The notes under the pieces are model-generated. The model was not told where the DNA came from and did no database searches. It saw nothing but the letters and a program-made list of their open reading frames with translations. Shown here piece by piece: positions 49,052 through 58,560 of a stretch of DNA of 64,000 nucleotides. The first letter of the stretch is position 1. Every line of letters starts with the position of its first letter. This DNA is from Archangium violaceum (GTDB lineage Bacteria > Myxococcota > Myxococcia > Myxococcales > Myxococcaceae): NCBI RefSeq assembly GCF_016887565.1, contig NZ_CP069396.1, forward strand, positions 6,492,001 through 6,556,000. Reading direction: 5' to 3'. The position numbers and the translations under genes were made by a program.

Positions 49052-51216
49052 TGGAACAGCACCTCCACTCCCGGAACTTCTTCCTCGACTGCGGCCACGG
49101 CCCTCTTCAGTTCTTTTACTTCCTTGGGCATCAGGGGGCCGCCCTCGTAGACGAGACGAACCCTTGGGACCCGTACCTTGCTGCCCCCGCGGAGAAGCGG
49201 CTGGAGGGAGTCGCGACGGATGTCCAGCGTCTCACCGTATTTCCGCAGAGCTTCCCTCGCATCCGCAATCATCTGCGCATCCAGGGCTGGACCTTTCACT
49301 CCCGAGAGATCGCGGCTCTTGAAGCTGAATGTCTCCACGCGCCGAGGCTGTCCGGCGCGCTCGCTCTCCTCGATGACGAGCACATCCGCATAGCGCAGGC
49401 CGGGGTCCTCCTTCCTCACGCCCACATTCGTCTCGATGCGGGGCTTGTCGAAGTCCCCGAGAAAGCGGCGCTCTGCCCGAGGCAACTGTGCGTCGGCCTC
49501 CAGCAGTTTCACCATGATGCGCTCGAAGGCCAACCCCCGGGCGAACCACCCCCGCATCTGCTCGTAGGCCTCCCATGGCAGGGGACCCTTGGCGGCCTTG
49601 CCCTCCATCACCTCGTGGAGGCGCTTCTCGTAGTATTCGACGTACTCGCGCCAGCGTGGATTACCTCGGGCCTCGGGCGGCGGAGCGTCGAGGGAGGGAC
49701 GCTGCTTCTCCAGCACACCCACGTCCTTGGGCAGGCGCGGGCCCGTGGACTCGAACTCCACCGCCGAGAGTTTTGCTTCCACCACCTCGGGCGTGAGGCC
49801 CGCCTCCTTGTCCACCAGCGAGGCCAGGCTGCCAGGGCGCTCCACACCATGAGCCTCCTTGGAAGAGGGTCCTCTCCTCCCCGCGGAGGAGCCTGTGGCC
49901 CCGGGCCTGGCCCTGGACATCAGCGGCCGTGCCTTGGTCACATCCCCCCGCGCCTCGTATAGGGCCAGCGCGGCGTCCGCTCCGCCCAAGGAGACGAAAC
50001 GGCCCGCCTCTCGGCTGGCTTGTAGATACCGGGCCAGCTCCCGCATGCCGTTCACGCCCAACAGCCCTTCCAACCGCCACGCTGTCTCCTTGAGGGCCCG
50101 TAGGCGCAGCTCCATTGCCTCGAGGCCGGTGAGGACCGGTGCGCCTCGGGCCTCGGTGAGGTAGCGCATGCCCTTTCCGCCTGCGTAGATGGCTACCAGC
50201 AGTGCCGCTGGCGCCAGCTCGCGCGTGGCCTGCTCGTACTTGCCCTGCGTCAGCGAGTACGCCCCATGGCCCGTCCCGGCCAGCAGGCCGTAGAAGCCCA
50301 GCGGCACGCCGAAGGTGAGGTGGTCGAAGCCGCCCAGCACCACGTTGCCTGCCGAGAAATGCTGCTCCGCCCACTTCTTCTCCGCCTCGTCGAGGGCCTC
50401 CTGGTACTCCGGCGGCAGTTGGCCTCGTATGGTGGAGAAGGCGAAGGCTGCCCCGTCACCGCTCATGGGTGAGCTGGAGAGGGCGTCTCTGCCAGCTCGA
50501 GCAAGGCCTCGGCCCACGTCGCTCATTTCAAAGCCCCGGTCCGGACGGGCCGTGGGTTTCAGGCCCCGCTTCTCCAGTGCCGTCTGGAATGCGGGCAGGA
50601 ACTCGAGAGTCTCCGCCAGCCGCTTGTCTTGGGCCAGGAGGGAGACAATCTCCCTCAAGTCGTCATCATGGGCCGAGTTGACGATGAAGAGGGCGAGCAC
50701 CTCGGCCCTGAGGGTTCCATGATGCTCGGTGGCCTCCACGAGGAAGGAGGTGCGCTTGCGGTTGAGGAGGCTGGCGGCATCCTCGCGCAGTGTACCCTGG
50801 GCACCGAGTCGCACGGCCTGCCAGCCGTCCAACGCCCCCACCAGGCGGGGCATGTCCACGTGCTCCTGCAGCGCGAGGAATTCCGCGGGCGAGGTGCATG
50901 TGAGGAAGGGGGCAAGGAGTGCCTCCCTGTCGCCGGAGGAGAAATCGGGCCAGCCTGGAGGCACGGCCTCACCTCCGCAGGAGGGTGGGGCTTGGGTGGC
51001 AGGGGGCGTCTCGCCCGTGCTCGCCAGGGCGGCGTCCAGGCCCAGCCCGAGCCCCGGCGCTCGCAACGTGGAGAAGGCGCGCGGGCCCTCGGAGTTTCTC
51101 CTGCCGGGTTGCGGCGCCAGCGTGACGCAACCGCTCGTCAGCAGCGCGGCCCCCAGAAGCAGCGCCGTCCACCTGTGCGCCCGGGCATGGATCCATTCGA
51201 GGAGCTGGCGCCGCAT
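49048..51216 (-). CDS. Large lipoprotein, polymorphic-toxin-like, with REase-like C-terminus
   Basis: 722 residues. A lipoprotein signal (ALLLGAALLTSGC) is followed by a long helical N-terminal region, a pair of hydrophobic segments (FGVPLGFYGLLAGTGHGAYSL, LAPAALLVAIYAGGKGM) and a linker rich in Arg, Ser and Gly. The C-terminal ~150 residues contain RYADVLVIEESER, then VETFSFKSRDLSG: a D...xxK pair resembling PD-(D/E)xK nuclease cores. Myxobacterial toxins of this kind are exchanged between cells through outer-membrane contact. ATG 51216 is chosen (GAGG upstream). The nuclease call is tentative. Confidence 0.7.
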   Translation of the reverse strand: MRRQLLEWIHARAHRWTALLLGAALLTSGCVTLAPQPGRRNSEGPRAFSTLRAPGLGLGLDAALASTGETPPATQAPPSCGGEAVPPGWPDFSSGDREALLAPFLTCTSPAEFLALQEHVDMPRLVGALDGWQAVRLGAQGTLREDAASLLNRKRTSFLVEATEHHGTLRAEVLALFIVNSAHDDDLREIVSLLAQDKRLAETLEFLPAFQTALEKRGLKPTARPDRGFEMSDVGRGLARAGRDALSSSPMSGDGAAFAFSTIRGQLPPEYQEALDEAEKKWAEQHFSAGNVVLGGFDHLTFGVPLGFYGLLAGTGHGAYSLTQGKYEQATRELAPAALLVAIYAGGKGMRYLTEARGAPVLTGLEAMELRLRALKETAWRLEGLLGVNGMRELARYLQASREAGRFVSLGGADAALALYEARGDVTKARPLMSRARPGATGSSAGRRGPSSKEAHGVERPGSLASLVDKEAGLTPEVVEAKLSAVEFESTGPRLPKDVGVLEKQRPSLDAPPPEARGNPRWREYVEYYEKRLHEVMEGKAAKGPLPWEAYEQMRGWFARGLAFERIMVKLLEADAQLPRAERRFLGDFDKPRIETNVGVRKEDPGLRYADVLVIEESERAGQPRRVETFSFKSRDLSGVKGPALDAQMIADAREALRKYGETLDIRRDSLQPLLRGGSKVRVPRVRLVYEGGPLMPKEVKELKRAVAAVEEEVPGVEVLFQ

Positions 51217-51324
51217 TGCCAGCCGCCTCAGTCGCTTCCCGAAACAACGGCCGGGGTGGGTGTCGGCGTCATGGCTGCCAGTCTGTTGCCACCGCAATGC
51301 ACCGCGCAAGCCTGCCTGAGAAAC

Positions 51325-52245
51325 TCATCGCGGAATCGCCACCTTCGGGATGCTGATCGAGCGGGGTCCGTCCTCCCGAAGCATCACGGTGATGTCTCCG
51401 ACAGGCTCTCCACTTCCGGCGTCCGCCTCCACCACCACCAGACGCCGCTCCTTCGGTGGGATGGCACCCTCCTGCCAGAGCCGTATGCCCGGCAACTTCG
51501 CCCCCGTGGCATCCACCAGCGCCGCGTCAGCTGCCGTCCAGGGTTCCGGACTGTCGTTGCGCAGCCATACCTCCACCGCCACCCGGTAGGTGGAGCGATA
51601 GCTGGTGCCCCTGAACACCGAGAGCATGCCCTCCGTGTATCCGATGAGTTCCTTTCTGAAGTCCTGGGCGCGGATGCCATCCTTGCCCATCGCCCTGCTG
51701 GCGATGAGCCTCCGCATCCCCCCCGGATCTCCACACTCGATACTCAACTGCTCGAATCGATGCTGGAGCCGCTCGAACTCGTTCCGCAGTTGCTCGTTCC
51801 TGGCGCGTTCCTGCTCCATCTCATGCTGGAATGACTCGCGGGTCCGCTTGTCGCGGTACACCTCCACCTGGTGCGCCGCCTGTCCCGAGTGAGCCACCAG
51901 GATGAAGGTGACTCGACCCTGGACGCTCCCGTCTCCGAACACAGCCGTCAGCCGGAGCCGTTCCCCAGGTGTCATATCCACCGGGGGGATGATGCTGATG
52001 CTGGTGCGGCTGCGCGTCACCTCCATGAAGCGCACCTCGTCTTGCAGATCCACGACGACGGGGACGTCGAAGACGAAACCCGTCAGCAGACCCGGGCTGA
52101 CACAGATCTCGTATGTGCCAGCTGTCAGTGACAGTTCGATGCGCTGCACGCTCTGGCAACTCGGAGCAGCAGGGGCCGGTTGCACAACGGGTGCGCTTCG
52201 AAGCAATACCAGAGCCAGGATGGAGATGGAGCAGGGAGGGAGCAC
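51325..52245 (-). CDS. DUF2381 family protein
   Basis: 306 residues. A signal peptide (SISILALVLLRSAPVVQPAPAAP) is followed by beta-rich halves split by a coiled coil (~140-175: ESFQHEMEQERARNEQLRNEFERLQHR). The segments EICVSPGLLTGFVFD, VEVYRDKRTRESFQ, and YRVAVEVWLRN are typical of DUF2381, a family I know from myxobacteria, often beside Ser/Thr kinase genes as here. Function not established. It lies 18 bp downstream of the kinase gene's stop and probably belongs to its transcript. Confidence 0.85.
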   Translation of the reverse strand: MLPPCSISILALVLLRSAPVVQPAPAAPSCQSVQRIELSLTAGTYEICVSPGLLTGFVFDVPVVVDLQDEVRFMEVTRSRTSISIIPPVDMTPGERLRLTAVFGDGSVQGRVTFILVAHSGQAAHQVEVYRDKRTRESFQHEMEQERARNEQLRNEFERLQHRFEQLSIECGDPGGMRRLIASRAMGKDGIRAQDFRKELIGYTEGMLSVFRGTSYRSTYRVAVEVWLRNDSPEPWTAADAALVDATGAKLPGIRLWQEGAIPPKERRLVVVEADAGSGEPVGDITVMLREDGPRSISIPKVAIPR

Positions 52246-52263
52246 GGAGCGCGGTCTCCTGGC

Positions 52264-53922
52264 CTAGTTGAATGTGTATGACGCCACGACGGTGACGCTG
52301 GGGCTGATGTTGGGATTCCTGGCCGTACCGCCTTCCATGGGCAATACGCCCAGAACGCCGTTCTCGTACACCTCCAGGCAGATCGGCACGACCTCTCCGC
52401 TGGCGAGACGCGCCTCGGTGAATCGGGCGTAGACCCGCTCCTTCCCGACGAAGAGCTCCCCGGAGAATATCGTTCCGTCCGGTATCCCTCCCCAGGGCCC
52501 GATGTTCATCGCGGAGACAGGGCCCGGCTTCGCGGACATGACCATGGGTTTATCGAAGGGAGGGAACAGCGCGCCGTGCACTTCTCCGAAGCGGATATCG
52601 AATCGCTTGAACGTCTCGGCCGAGCCGGGCGGGCACGTGGTCGGGGCAGGGGGACGGAGCGGCGGGCCACTCGCGCAGGCGGTACCCACGCAGATCAGGG
52701 CGGTGGTCAGGATGCGGTTCTTCTTCATTTCGGGTTCCTCGCTGGTCGTCGCGCTGGCGACGGGCGCGGGGGTAGGTGACTTCCGCGGTTCCGCGCCGTG
52801 CACAACTTCTCCCGTCACCTCGGGGAGCGCTATTTCCTGGCGAGGAATGGCCTGGTGCGGAGGGAGGGGGGGAGGAGACGTGGAACGTTGGACGGTGTGC
52901 CAGGAGAGCACGCTGGTCGCCACCAGGACCGTGGTGAGGACGAGCCCCGCGATCCATCTCGGCCTGGAGGTCCGGCGCGCGGGTGCGGCCGTGGCTCGTT
53001 TCCCGGGGCGTCCGTCACCGGCGAAGAGCGGCACGCTCCAGGCGGCATCCGCCAGGGCCAGGAGCTCCACCAGCGCGCGCTCGAGTGCCGTGGCGTCCAC
53101 GTACCGGGCCTCGGGGGCCTTCTCCAACATGCGCAGGCACAGCCGGCTCAGCGCCAGGGGAACGCGCGGGTTGCGCTCGTGCGGAGGGACCGGGTTCTCC
53201 TGGAGGATGGCGAGCATCAGATCCGGACGGCTCCGGTCCCCGAAAGGGAGCTCGCGCGTCAGCAGGCAGTAGAGCGTGACGCCCAGGGCCCACAGGTCGT
53301 CTGCCGGCCCGGCCGGGTAGTGCTCCCCCTCCCACGCCCGTGCGAAGCGCACCACGTCGGGGCTGCGGTACTCGGCCGTCCCCGGAGGGAGCCGCATCGT
53401 CAGGCGCGGCGCGCCCTCGTATCCGGCCGCGCCGAAGTCCACCAGCACCGGTTGCCCATCCGCCTCGCGCATGAGGATGTTGGCTTCCTTGATGTCCCGG
53501 TGCACCACTCCGGTTTCATGCACGTCCGCCAGGGTGCGCGCGAGCGGCAGCAGCACCTGGGTCACCAGCTCGAGCGCGGACGGGTTCTTCCCCTGGGCCC
53601 ACACGTCCAGGGGCTCCCCCTCGATGAGCTCCAGGGCCAGGACCAGGAAGCGAGGCTCCTCGTCCGGCCAGAAGCCATAGCCGTGGAATTCCACCACGTT
53701 CGGGTGACGCCACACCCGGCGCAGGGTGTCCACCTCCCGGTCCCCTCGCGGGTCCATGGGGACCAGCTTGATGGCGAAGGGGTGCTCGAGCCGCCTGGCG
53801 CGATAGACGGTGCCGAAGCTGCCGGAGGCGAGCTTCCCCTCGATGATGAAGCCCGCCACCTCCGTTCCGGGAGACAGGTCCTGCCAGGATCGCTCACGTG
53901 ATTCATCGCTTCCGTCTTGCAT
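52264..53922 (-). CDS. Ser/Thr protein kinase fused in frame to a lipoprotein-like domain
   Basis: 552 residues. An active-type Hanks kinase (~20-290) has K52, HRDIKEAN (D143) and DFG 162-164, followed by one transmembrane helix (~323-341). After a Pro/Glu linker, residue 399 is a Met that begins a second lipoprotein signal (MKKNRILTTALICVGTAC) and a small beta domain. That ATG (52726-52728) has GAGGA seven bases upstream, so it can be translated on its own. Thus either a fusion protein or two overlapping products exist. ATG 53922 has GGAGG eight bases upstream. DUF2381 follows. Such kinase-tail domains are common in myxobacteria. Confidence 0.85.
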   Translation of the reverse strand: MQDGSDESRERSWQDLSPGTEVAGFIIEGKLASGSFGTVYRARRLEHPFAIKLVPMDPRGDREVDTLRRVWRHPNVVEFHGYGFWPDEEPRFLVLALELIEGEPLDVWAQGKNPSALELVTQVLLPLARTLADVHETGVVHRDIKEANILMREADGQPVLVDFGAAGYEGAPRLTMRLPPGTAEYRSPDVVRFARAWEGEHYPAGPADDLWALGVTLYCLLTRELPFGDRSRPDLMLAILQENPVPPHERNPRVPLALSRLCLRMLEKAPEARYVDATALERALVELLALADAAWSVPLFAGDGRPGKRATAAPARRTSRPRWIAGLVLTTVLVATSVLSWHTVQRSTSPPPLPPHQAIPRQEIALPEVTGEVVHGAEPRKSPTPAPVASATTSEEPEMKKNRILTTALICVGTACASGPPLRPPAPTTCPPGSAETFKRFDIRFGEVHGALFPPFDKPMVMSAKPGPVSAMNIGPWGGIPDGTIFSGELFVGKERVYARFTEARLASGEVVPICLEVYENGVLGVLPMEGGTARNPNISPSVTVVASYTFN

Positions 53923-54089
53923 TCAGCCCACCTCCAGAGCAGTGCCGGACGCTACCAGACCGGTGAGCCAAGTCCCTGGACGCCCGAGGTAGGGAGTTTC
54001 TCGTGCGACTTCGAGAGCAGGCTCGGAACAGGGCAGATGCGGCCCCCGGGGTTCGGCGTGGACGTGATACGAGCGGGGGTGGAGCGCCG

Positions 54090-54989
54090 ATGAAGCCCTT
54101 CCTCACCGTCATCGCCGGACCCACCGCATCGGGAAAGACAGCGATCGCCATCGAGCTCGCCCGCCGACACGGTGGGGAGATCGTCAGCGCGGACTCGCAG
54201 CAGGTGTACCGGCACTTCGACATCGGTACGGCGAAGCCCTCGGCGGAGGAGCTGGCCACGGTGCCGCACCACCTCATCTCCGTGGTGGAGCCGCTCGAGC
54301 CCTTCTCCGCGGCCGAGTATCAGCGTCGCGCCGACGAGGCCATCGCGGACATCACCTCCCGGGGCAAGCCCGTCTTCGTGGTGGGCGGGACGGGGATGTA
54401 CCTGCGCATCCTGCTGCACGGGCTGGTGGAGGCACCGGGAGCGGATCCCGAGCTGCGCGCCGAGCTGGAGGCGCTCGCCGCCGCCGAGGGCCGTGAGGCC
54501 GTGCACCGCAAGCTGGCCGAGGTGGATCCGGAGACCGCCGCGAAGCTGCCGCCGCAGGATCTGGTGCGCACCATCCGGGCGCTGGAGATCCACAAGCAGA
54601 CGGGGAAGCCAGCCTCCGAGTTCCGCCGGGAGCATGCCTTCACCGAGGACCGGTATCCCTTCCGGATGTACGTGCTCTCGCCGCCGCGCGAGGAGCTGTA
54701 CCGGGTGATCGACGCGCGCACGGCCGCCATGTTCCAGCGCGGGCTGGTGGACGAGGTGCGGGAGCTGATCGCCCGGGGTTGGGCCGAGGCCGCGCCGATG
54801 CGCAGCGTGGGCTACGTGCAGGCGAAGGCGGTGGTGGACGGGAGTCTCTCGGTGGAAGAGGCCATCGAGCAGGCGGCCCAGGAGACGCGCCGCTACGCCA
54901 AGCGGCAGCTCACGTGGTTCCGTAAGGAGTCGGGGGCGGTCTTCGTGGAGCCCCCGTATGACGCACTCTTGAACGGAGGGGGAACATGA
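54090..54989 (+). CDS. miaA: tRNA dimethylallyltransferase
   Basis: 299 residues. It adds the dimethylallyl group to N6 of A37 in tRNAs that read codons starting with U. The P-loop GPTASGKT (~10-17), DSQQVYRHFDIGTAKPS, the VGGTGMYLRILLHG motif and the C-terminal RRYAKRQLTWFRKE signature are all in place. ATG 54090 with GGAG upstream is preferred over ATG 54003, which would add 29 residues. The stop overlaps the start of the SDR gene (ATGA). tRNA-Leu (UUG reader, 59762) is a natural substrate encoded nearby. Confidence 0.97.
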   Translation: MKPFLTVIAGPTASGKTAIAIELARRHGGEIVSADSQQVYRHFDIGTAKPSAEELATVPHHLISVVEPLEPFSAAEYQRRADEAIADITSRGKPVFVVGGTGMYLRILLHGLVEAPGADPELRAELEALAAAEGREAVHRKLAEVDPETAAKLPPQDLVRTIRALEIHKQTGKPASEFRREHAFTEDRYPFRMYVLSPPREELYRVIDARTAAMFQRGLVDEVRELIARGWAEAAPMRSVGYVQAKAVVDGSLSVEEAIEQAAQETRRYAKRQLTWFRKESGAVFVEPPYDALLNGGGT

Positions 54990-55828
54990 GCGAAGCCGAA
55001 GGAAGGGTCGTCCTCGTCACTGGAGCCTCGTCGGGCATCGGCCGGGCCTGCGCGGAGCTGCTGAGCGAGCGGGGCCACACCGTCTACGGCACGAGCCGCA
55101 AGCCGCCTCCCGCTCCGACGCGCCACCGGATGCTGGCGATGGATGTCACCGAGGACGACTCGGTCCAGAAGGCGGTGGACGCCGTGCTCCAGGAACGGGG
55201 CCGCGTCGATGTCGTCGTGAACAACGCCGGCTACGCCCTGGCCGGACCGGTCGAGGACACGTCGCTCGAGGAGGCGCGGCGTCAGCTCGACACCAACTTC
55301 TTCGGTGTCCTGCGCGTGTGCAAGGCGGTGTTGCCGTCCATGCGGGCGCGCGGCTCGGGCCTCATCGTCAACGTGAGCTCGCTGGGTGGCGTCGTGGGCC
55401 TGCCGTTCCAGGGCTTGTACAGCGCGAGCAAGTTCGCGCTGGAAGGGCTGACGGAGAGCCTGCGCCAGGAGGTGGCTCCGTTCGGCGTCCGGGTCACCCT
55501 GTTGCAACCCGGCGACGTGTGCACGCCCATCACCGACAACCGCGTGCGGGCCCGGGGCTGTGATTCGGGCTCCGTGTACTGGAACGTCTTCGAGGCCGCG
55601 CTCCGGATCATCGAGAAGGAGGAGCGGGCCGGAGCCCCCGTCGAGCTCGTGGCCCGGCGGGTGCTGGAGCTGATGGAGCGCGAGCCGCTGGCGGTGCGCT
55701 ACACGGTGGGCCACGTCTCTCAGCGCCTGCTCGCGTCCACCAAGGCGTTCCTGCCCTCGCGCGTCTTCGAGCGGATCCTCATGTCCTACTACGGCCTCGA
55801 GGCCCGGCGCCCGGGTCAGGAGGCGTAG
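54986..55828 (+). CDS. Short-chain dehydrogenase/reductase
   Basis: 280 residues, classical SDR fold. Cofactor motif TGASSGIG (11-18), NNAG (~78-81), catalytic Ser in VNVSSLGG and YSASK (Tyr, Lys). The basic residue after the GxxxGxG (TSRK) favours NADPH. The substrate is not known. ATG 54986 overlaps miaA by ATGA. It ends in a 13-base overlap with the convergent FAD-receiver gene. Confidence 0.94.
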   Translation: MSEAEGRVVLVTGASSGIGRACAELLSERGHTVYGTSRKPPPAPTRHRMLAMDVTEDDSVQKAVDAVLQERGRVDVVVNNAGYALAGPVEDTSLEEARRQLDTNFFGVLRVCKAVLPSMRARGSGLIVNVSSLGGVVGLPFQGLYSASKFALEGLTESLRQEVAPFGVRVTLLQPGDVCTPITDNRVRARGCDSGSVYWNVFEAALRIIEKEERAGAPVELVARRVLELMEREPLAVRYTVGHVSQRLLASTKAFLPSRVFERILMSYYGLEARRPGQEA

Positions 55829-57573
55829 CGTCCCGTCTCATCGGCCACGCTGCTCTCCGACTCGGGCCGGTGCTGGGCCACGGACGTGCTGGTGGGGAGC
55901 TGGCCCATGAGCTGGCGCAGCAACCGCTCGGGGTCCACGGGCTTGGGGAGGAAGGCCTCGGCACCCGCGTCGAGCGCGCGCTGGCGCACGTGCGGCCGGT
56001 TCAATCCGCTCATCACCACCACGCGGGTGTCGCGCGTGAGCGGGTGCTGCTTGAGGCCCTCGCACAGCCGCAGTCCGTCCACCCAGTGCAGCACCACGTC
56101 CAGGAGGATCGCCGTGGGAGGCCGGCGCGCCACCGCGCAGAACAGGGCCAGCTCGTCAGCGAAGGCCACCACCCGTGCACCCGTGGACTCCAGCAGCTGT
56201 GTCATCGCCTCGCGCTGATCCGGATCGTCGTCCACGATGTAGTAGAGATCCGGCTCCAGGGCAGGGATGGTCGCCGGCAGGGGCTCCACCGTCGTGCGCA
56301 CCCAGGAGGCCATCGTCTCGCGGATGCCGGCCCACCGGGCGGCGCTCAGCAGGGCCTGAGGAGTAGGGGAGGCGAGCCCCAGGATGCCCCCGGCGCCCAT
56401 GCCACCGGACGAGCCGCGGTTGCGCGCCTTCAGGAAGGCCTGGGGCGCCCGCCCTCCGGCCCGGCGCAGCCAGTTGACGGCGCGAGCCCCGGCCGCCGAG
56501 TCATCGAGCAGCTCGCCAAGGCCCTCGCGCACATAACGGCGCTCCAGGGCCGGAGCCTCCAGGCCCGCGTCCAGCAGGGCCACCGCCGCGCGGCTGCACG
56601 AGGCCAGCGTCTCCGACAAGCCCAGCTGCAGCGGGTGGCCGAAGGCGGCCGCGCCCACCGCGAGCTGCCCAGGCGCCACGATCGTGCGTCCCGGCCCGTA
56701 CGGCAGCCGTGTCGTCTCCAGCGCGGCGAGCTCGAAACCTTCCTCGACCAGCCCGTCACGGGCCGCCATCATCAACACCTGGCACAGGTCCGCGGGCGTC
56801 ACCGCGGGCCCGAAGGCGAGCGCGTAGACCGAGTGCGCACCGGGCAGTAGCAACAGTCCGTCCACGGTGGGCAGAGGGGAGAGCCACAGCCGGGCCAGCG
56901 GCGTCACGGTGAGGCGCGGAGAGGCGTGGCGCAACCGGGCCTGCACCGCGGCCACGGTGGGAGCGGGCTGGAAGCCCGGGAAGAAGGCATCGCCCAGGGA
57001 CGGACCGGCCCCCGTGGCCAGCACCACCGCGTGGAAGCGATCTCCACTGCCCTGGGCGCGCACCACGAGCGGGCCGCTCTTGCGCACCGCGGCGGGCGCA
57101 TCCGGCGCCGAGGGCTGGTTCTCCACGCGCTCCACGTGCCGCTCCACGAAGCGAGCACCCTGGGCCGTGGCCGCGCCGGCGAGCACCTCGCGCACCAGCG
57201 CCAGTCCGCCATGGCCCTGCGGCCACCCGTCCACCACCCACAGGCCACCCGGGGCGCACGGCAGCACCTCGCGCTGACCGTGGGAGAGGATCTCCACGCC
57301 GCGCAGCTCGTGCGCGCGCCACTCGGGCGGCACCCGGCAGCCGAGCGCGGCCAGGCGCGAGCGGCACTCGGGCGTCAGCACGGCGGGAGGGGCGATGGTG
57401 CCCGGATCGCCGCCCTCGTACACCCGGACGTCCAGCGTGCAGCCCCGGGCCCTGCCGTTGAAGAGCAGCGAGGCGGCCAGCCCCGCTCCGGCGATGCCGC
57501 CTCCGATGATGGCCACCCTCGACCCGCTCGCCAGCCTGCTCCCGTTCATCCGCGCCCTCGCTCCGCCTTCCAT
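55816..57573 (-). CDS. FAD-dependent oxidoreductase fused to a response-regulator receiver domain
   Basis: 585 residues. The N-terminal Rossmann motif GGGIAGAGLAAS (~24-35), preceded by VAII, and the later ATGAGPSLGDAF and VGAAAFGHPLQLG (GD-like) segments mark a FAD-binding monooxygenase/oxidoreductase of about 400 residues. The C-terminal ~120 residues (442-560) form a complete receiver: DDD pocket, phosphoacceptor D492 (ILLDVVL), switch MSG and Lys in PKPVD. A flavoprotein with its own receiver is rare. ATG 57573 is used; ATG 57549 is an alternative. It is the convergent neighbour of the SDR and lies 27 bp downstream of the REC-GGDEF gene, with which it may be co-transcribed. Confidence 0.85.
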   Translation of the reverse strand: MEGGARARMNGSRLASGSRVAIIGGGIAGAGLAASLLFNGRARGCTLDVRVYEGGDPGTIAPPAVLTPECRSRLAALGCRVPPEWRAHELRGVEILSHGQREVLPCAPGGLWVVDGWPQGHGGLALVREVLAGAATAQGARFVERHVERVENQPSAPDAPAAVRKSGPLVVRAQGSGDRFHAVVLATGAGPSLGDAFFPGFQPAPTVAAVQARLRHASPRLTVTPLARLWLSPLPTVDGLLLLPGAHSVYALAFGPAVTPADLCQVLMMAARDGLVEEGFELAALETTRLPYGPGRTIVAPGQLAVGAAAFGHPLQLGLSETLASCSRAAVALLDAGLEAPALERRYVREGLGELLDDSAAGARAVNWLRRAGGRAPQAFLKARNRGSSGGMGAGGILGLASPTPQALLSAARWAGIRETMASWVRTTVEPLPATIPALEPDLYYIVDDDPDQREAMTQLLESTGARVVAFADELALFCAVARRPPTAILLDVVLHWVDGLRLCEGLKQHPLTRDTRVVVMSGLNRPHVRQRALDAGAEAFLPKPVDPERLLRQLMGQLPTSTSVAQHRPESESSVADETGRYAS

Positions 57574-57600
57574 CCGGTCCTCTGGGGGTATGGGTGTCTG

Positions 57601-58560
57601 TCAGTGCCGCTGTGCCTTGGGGGGAGGCATCTCTTGCGCCCCGTACACCACCACGCGATCGCGCCCCTCGCGCTTGGCCTCGTAGAGGGCGGCATCGGCG
57701 GCCCTCAACAGGGACTCCGTGCTCTCCCGCGGGTTGGCGGTCGAGTGGTCGGCGATCCCCACGCTGACGCTCAGGCCGAAGGGCGCCGGCCGCCCGTCGC
57801 TTCGCGTCACCTTCACGGTGCGCAGTCCGGCGCGGATCCGCTCGGCGAAGACCGCCGCCTCGGTCGCCGTCTGGTGGGGCAGCAGCGCGACGAACTCGTC
57901 GCCCCCGAAGCGGGCCGCGAAGTCCACCTCGCGCAGGTTGGTGCGCAGGTGGCTCGCCAGGGCGAGGATTGCCCGGTTGCCCACGTCATGCCCCATGCCG
58001 TCGTTGATGGCCTTGAGGTGGTCCAGGTCGATGACCACCACGGACATCGGGTACTGGTAGCGGTTGGAGCGCTTGAACTCCTCGTCGAGCCGGATGGACA
58101 GGGCGCGGAAGTTGGCCAGGCCCGTGAGCGCATCCGTCTGGGCGAGCACCTGCAGGCGCTGCTGCTGCTCGCTCTGGCGCAGCGCCCGGTCGATGCGGGC
58201 CATCAGCTCGCGGCCGCTCGCCGGCTTGTGGACGAAGTCCACCGCCCCCATCTCCAGACACCGCTCCAGCGTGGCCTCGTCCGAATCTCCGGTGAGGAAG
58301 ATGACGGGCACGGACTCGGTCGCCTTGTCGTGCTGCAGCGACTCGAGAATCGTCAACCCGTCTTCGCGATCGAGGAAGCGATCCAGGAGCACCAGATCTG
58401 GCTGGCGTTCCCGGGCGAGCACGAGGCCCGACTGGCCGTCGCTCGCGCCCAGCACGTCGAACCTGGCGGCGAGCAGCTCCACCAGGCTGTCGCGCGTGCC
58501 CGCGTCATCTTCCACGACCAGGATCAGGGCCCTGTCCCCGCGGCGGTCGTGCCGTTCCAT
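57601..58560 (-). CDS. Response regulator diguanylate cyclase (REC-GGDEF)
   Basis: 319 residues. It makes cyclic di-GMP from two GTP. The receiver (~12-125) has the phosphoacceptor D60 (LVLLDRFLD). The catalytic domain has GGDEF at 219-223 and the inhibitory RxxD I-site (REVD, 210-213) five residues earlier, so it should be active and feedback-controlled. ATG 58560 with GGAG upstream is used; a Met 45 codons earlier is unlikely. The gene is in the same orientation as the FAD-receiver gene, which follows by 27 bp. A PilZ effector is encoded at 36864. Confidence 0.96.
   Translation of the reverse strand: MERHDRRGDRALILVVEDDAGTRDSLVELLAARFDVLGASDGQSGLVLARERQPDLVLLDRFLDREDGLTILESLQHDKATESVPVIFLTGDSDEATLERCLEMGAVDFVHKPASGRELMARIDRALRQSEQQQRLQVLAQTDALTGLANFRALSIRLDEEFKRSNRYQYPMSVVVIDLDHLKAINDGMGHDVGNRAILALASHLRTNLREVDFAARFGGDEFVALLPHQTATEAAVFAERIRAGLRTVKVTRSDGRPAPFGLSVSVGIADHSTANPRESTESLLRAADAALYEAKREGRDRVVVYGAQEMPPPKAQRH

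Noticed and set aside
54003-54089. Longer miaA start
   Set aside because: The added 29 residues are Arg/Gly-rich and precede the normal family start MKPFLTVIAGPTASGKT, which has its own GGAG.
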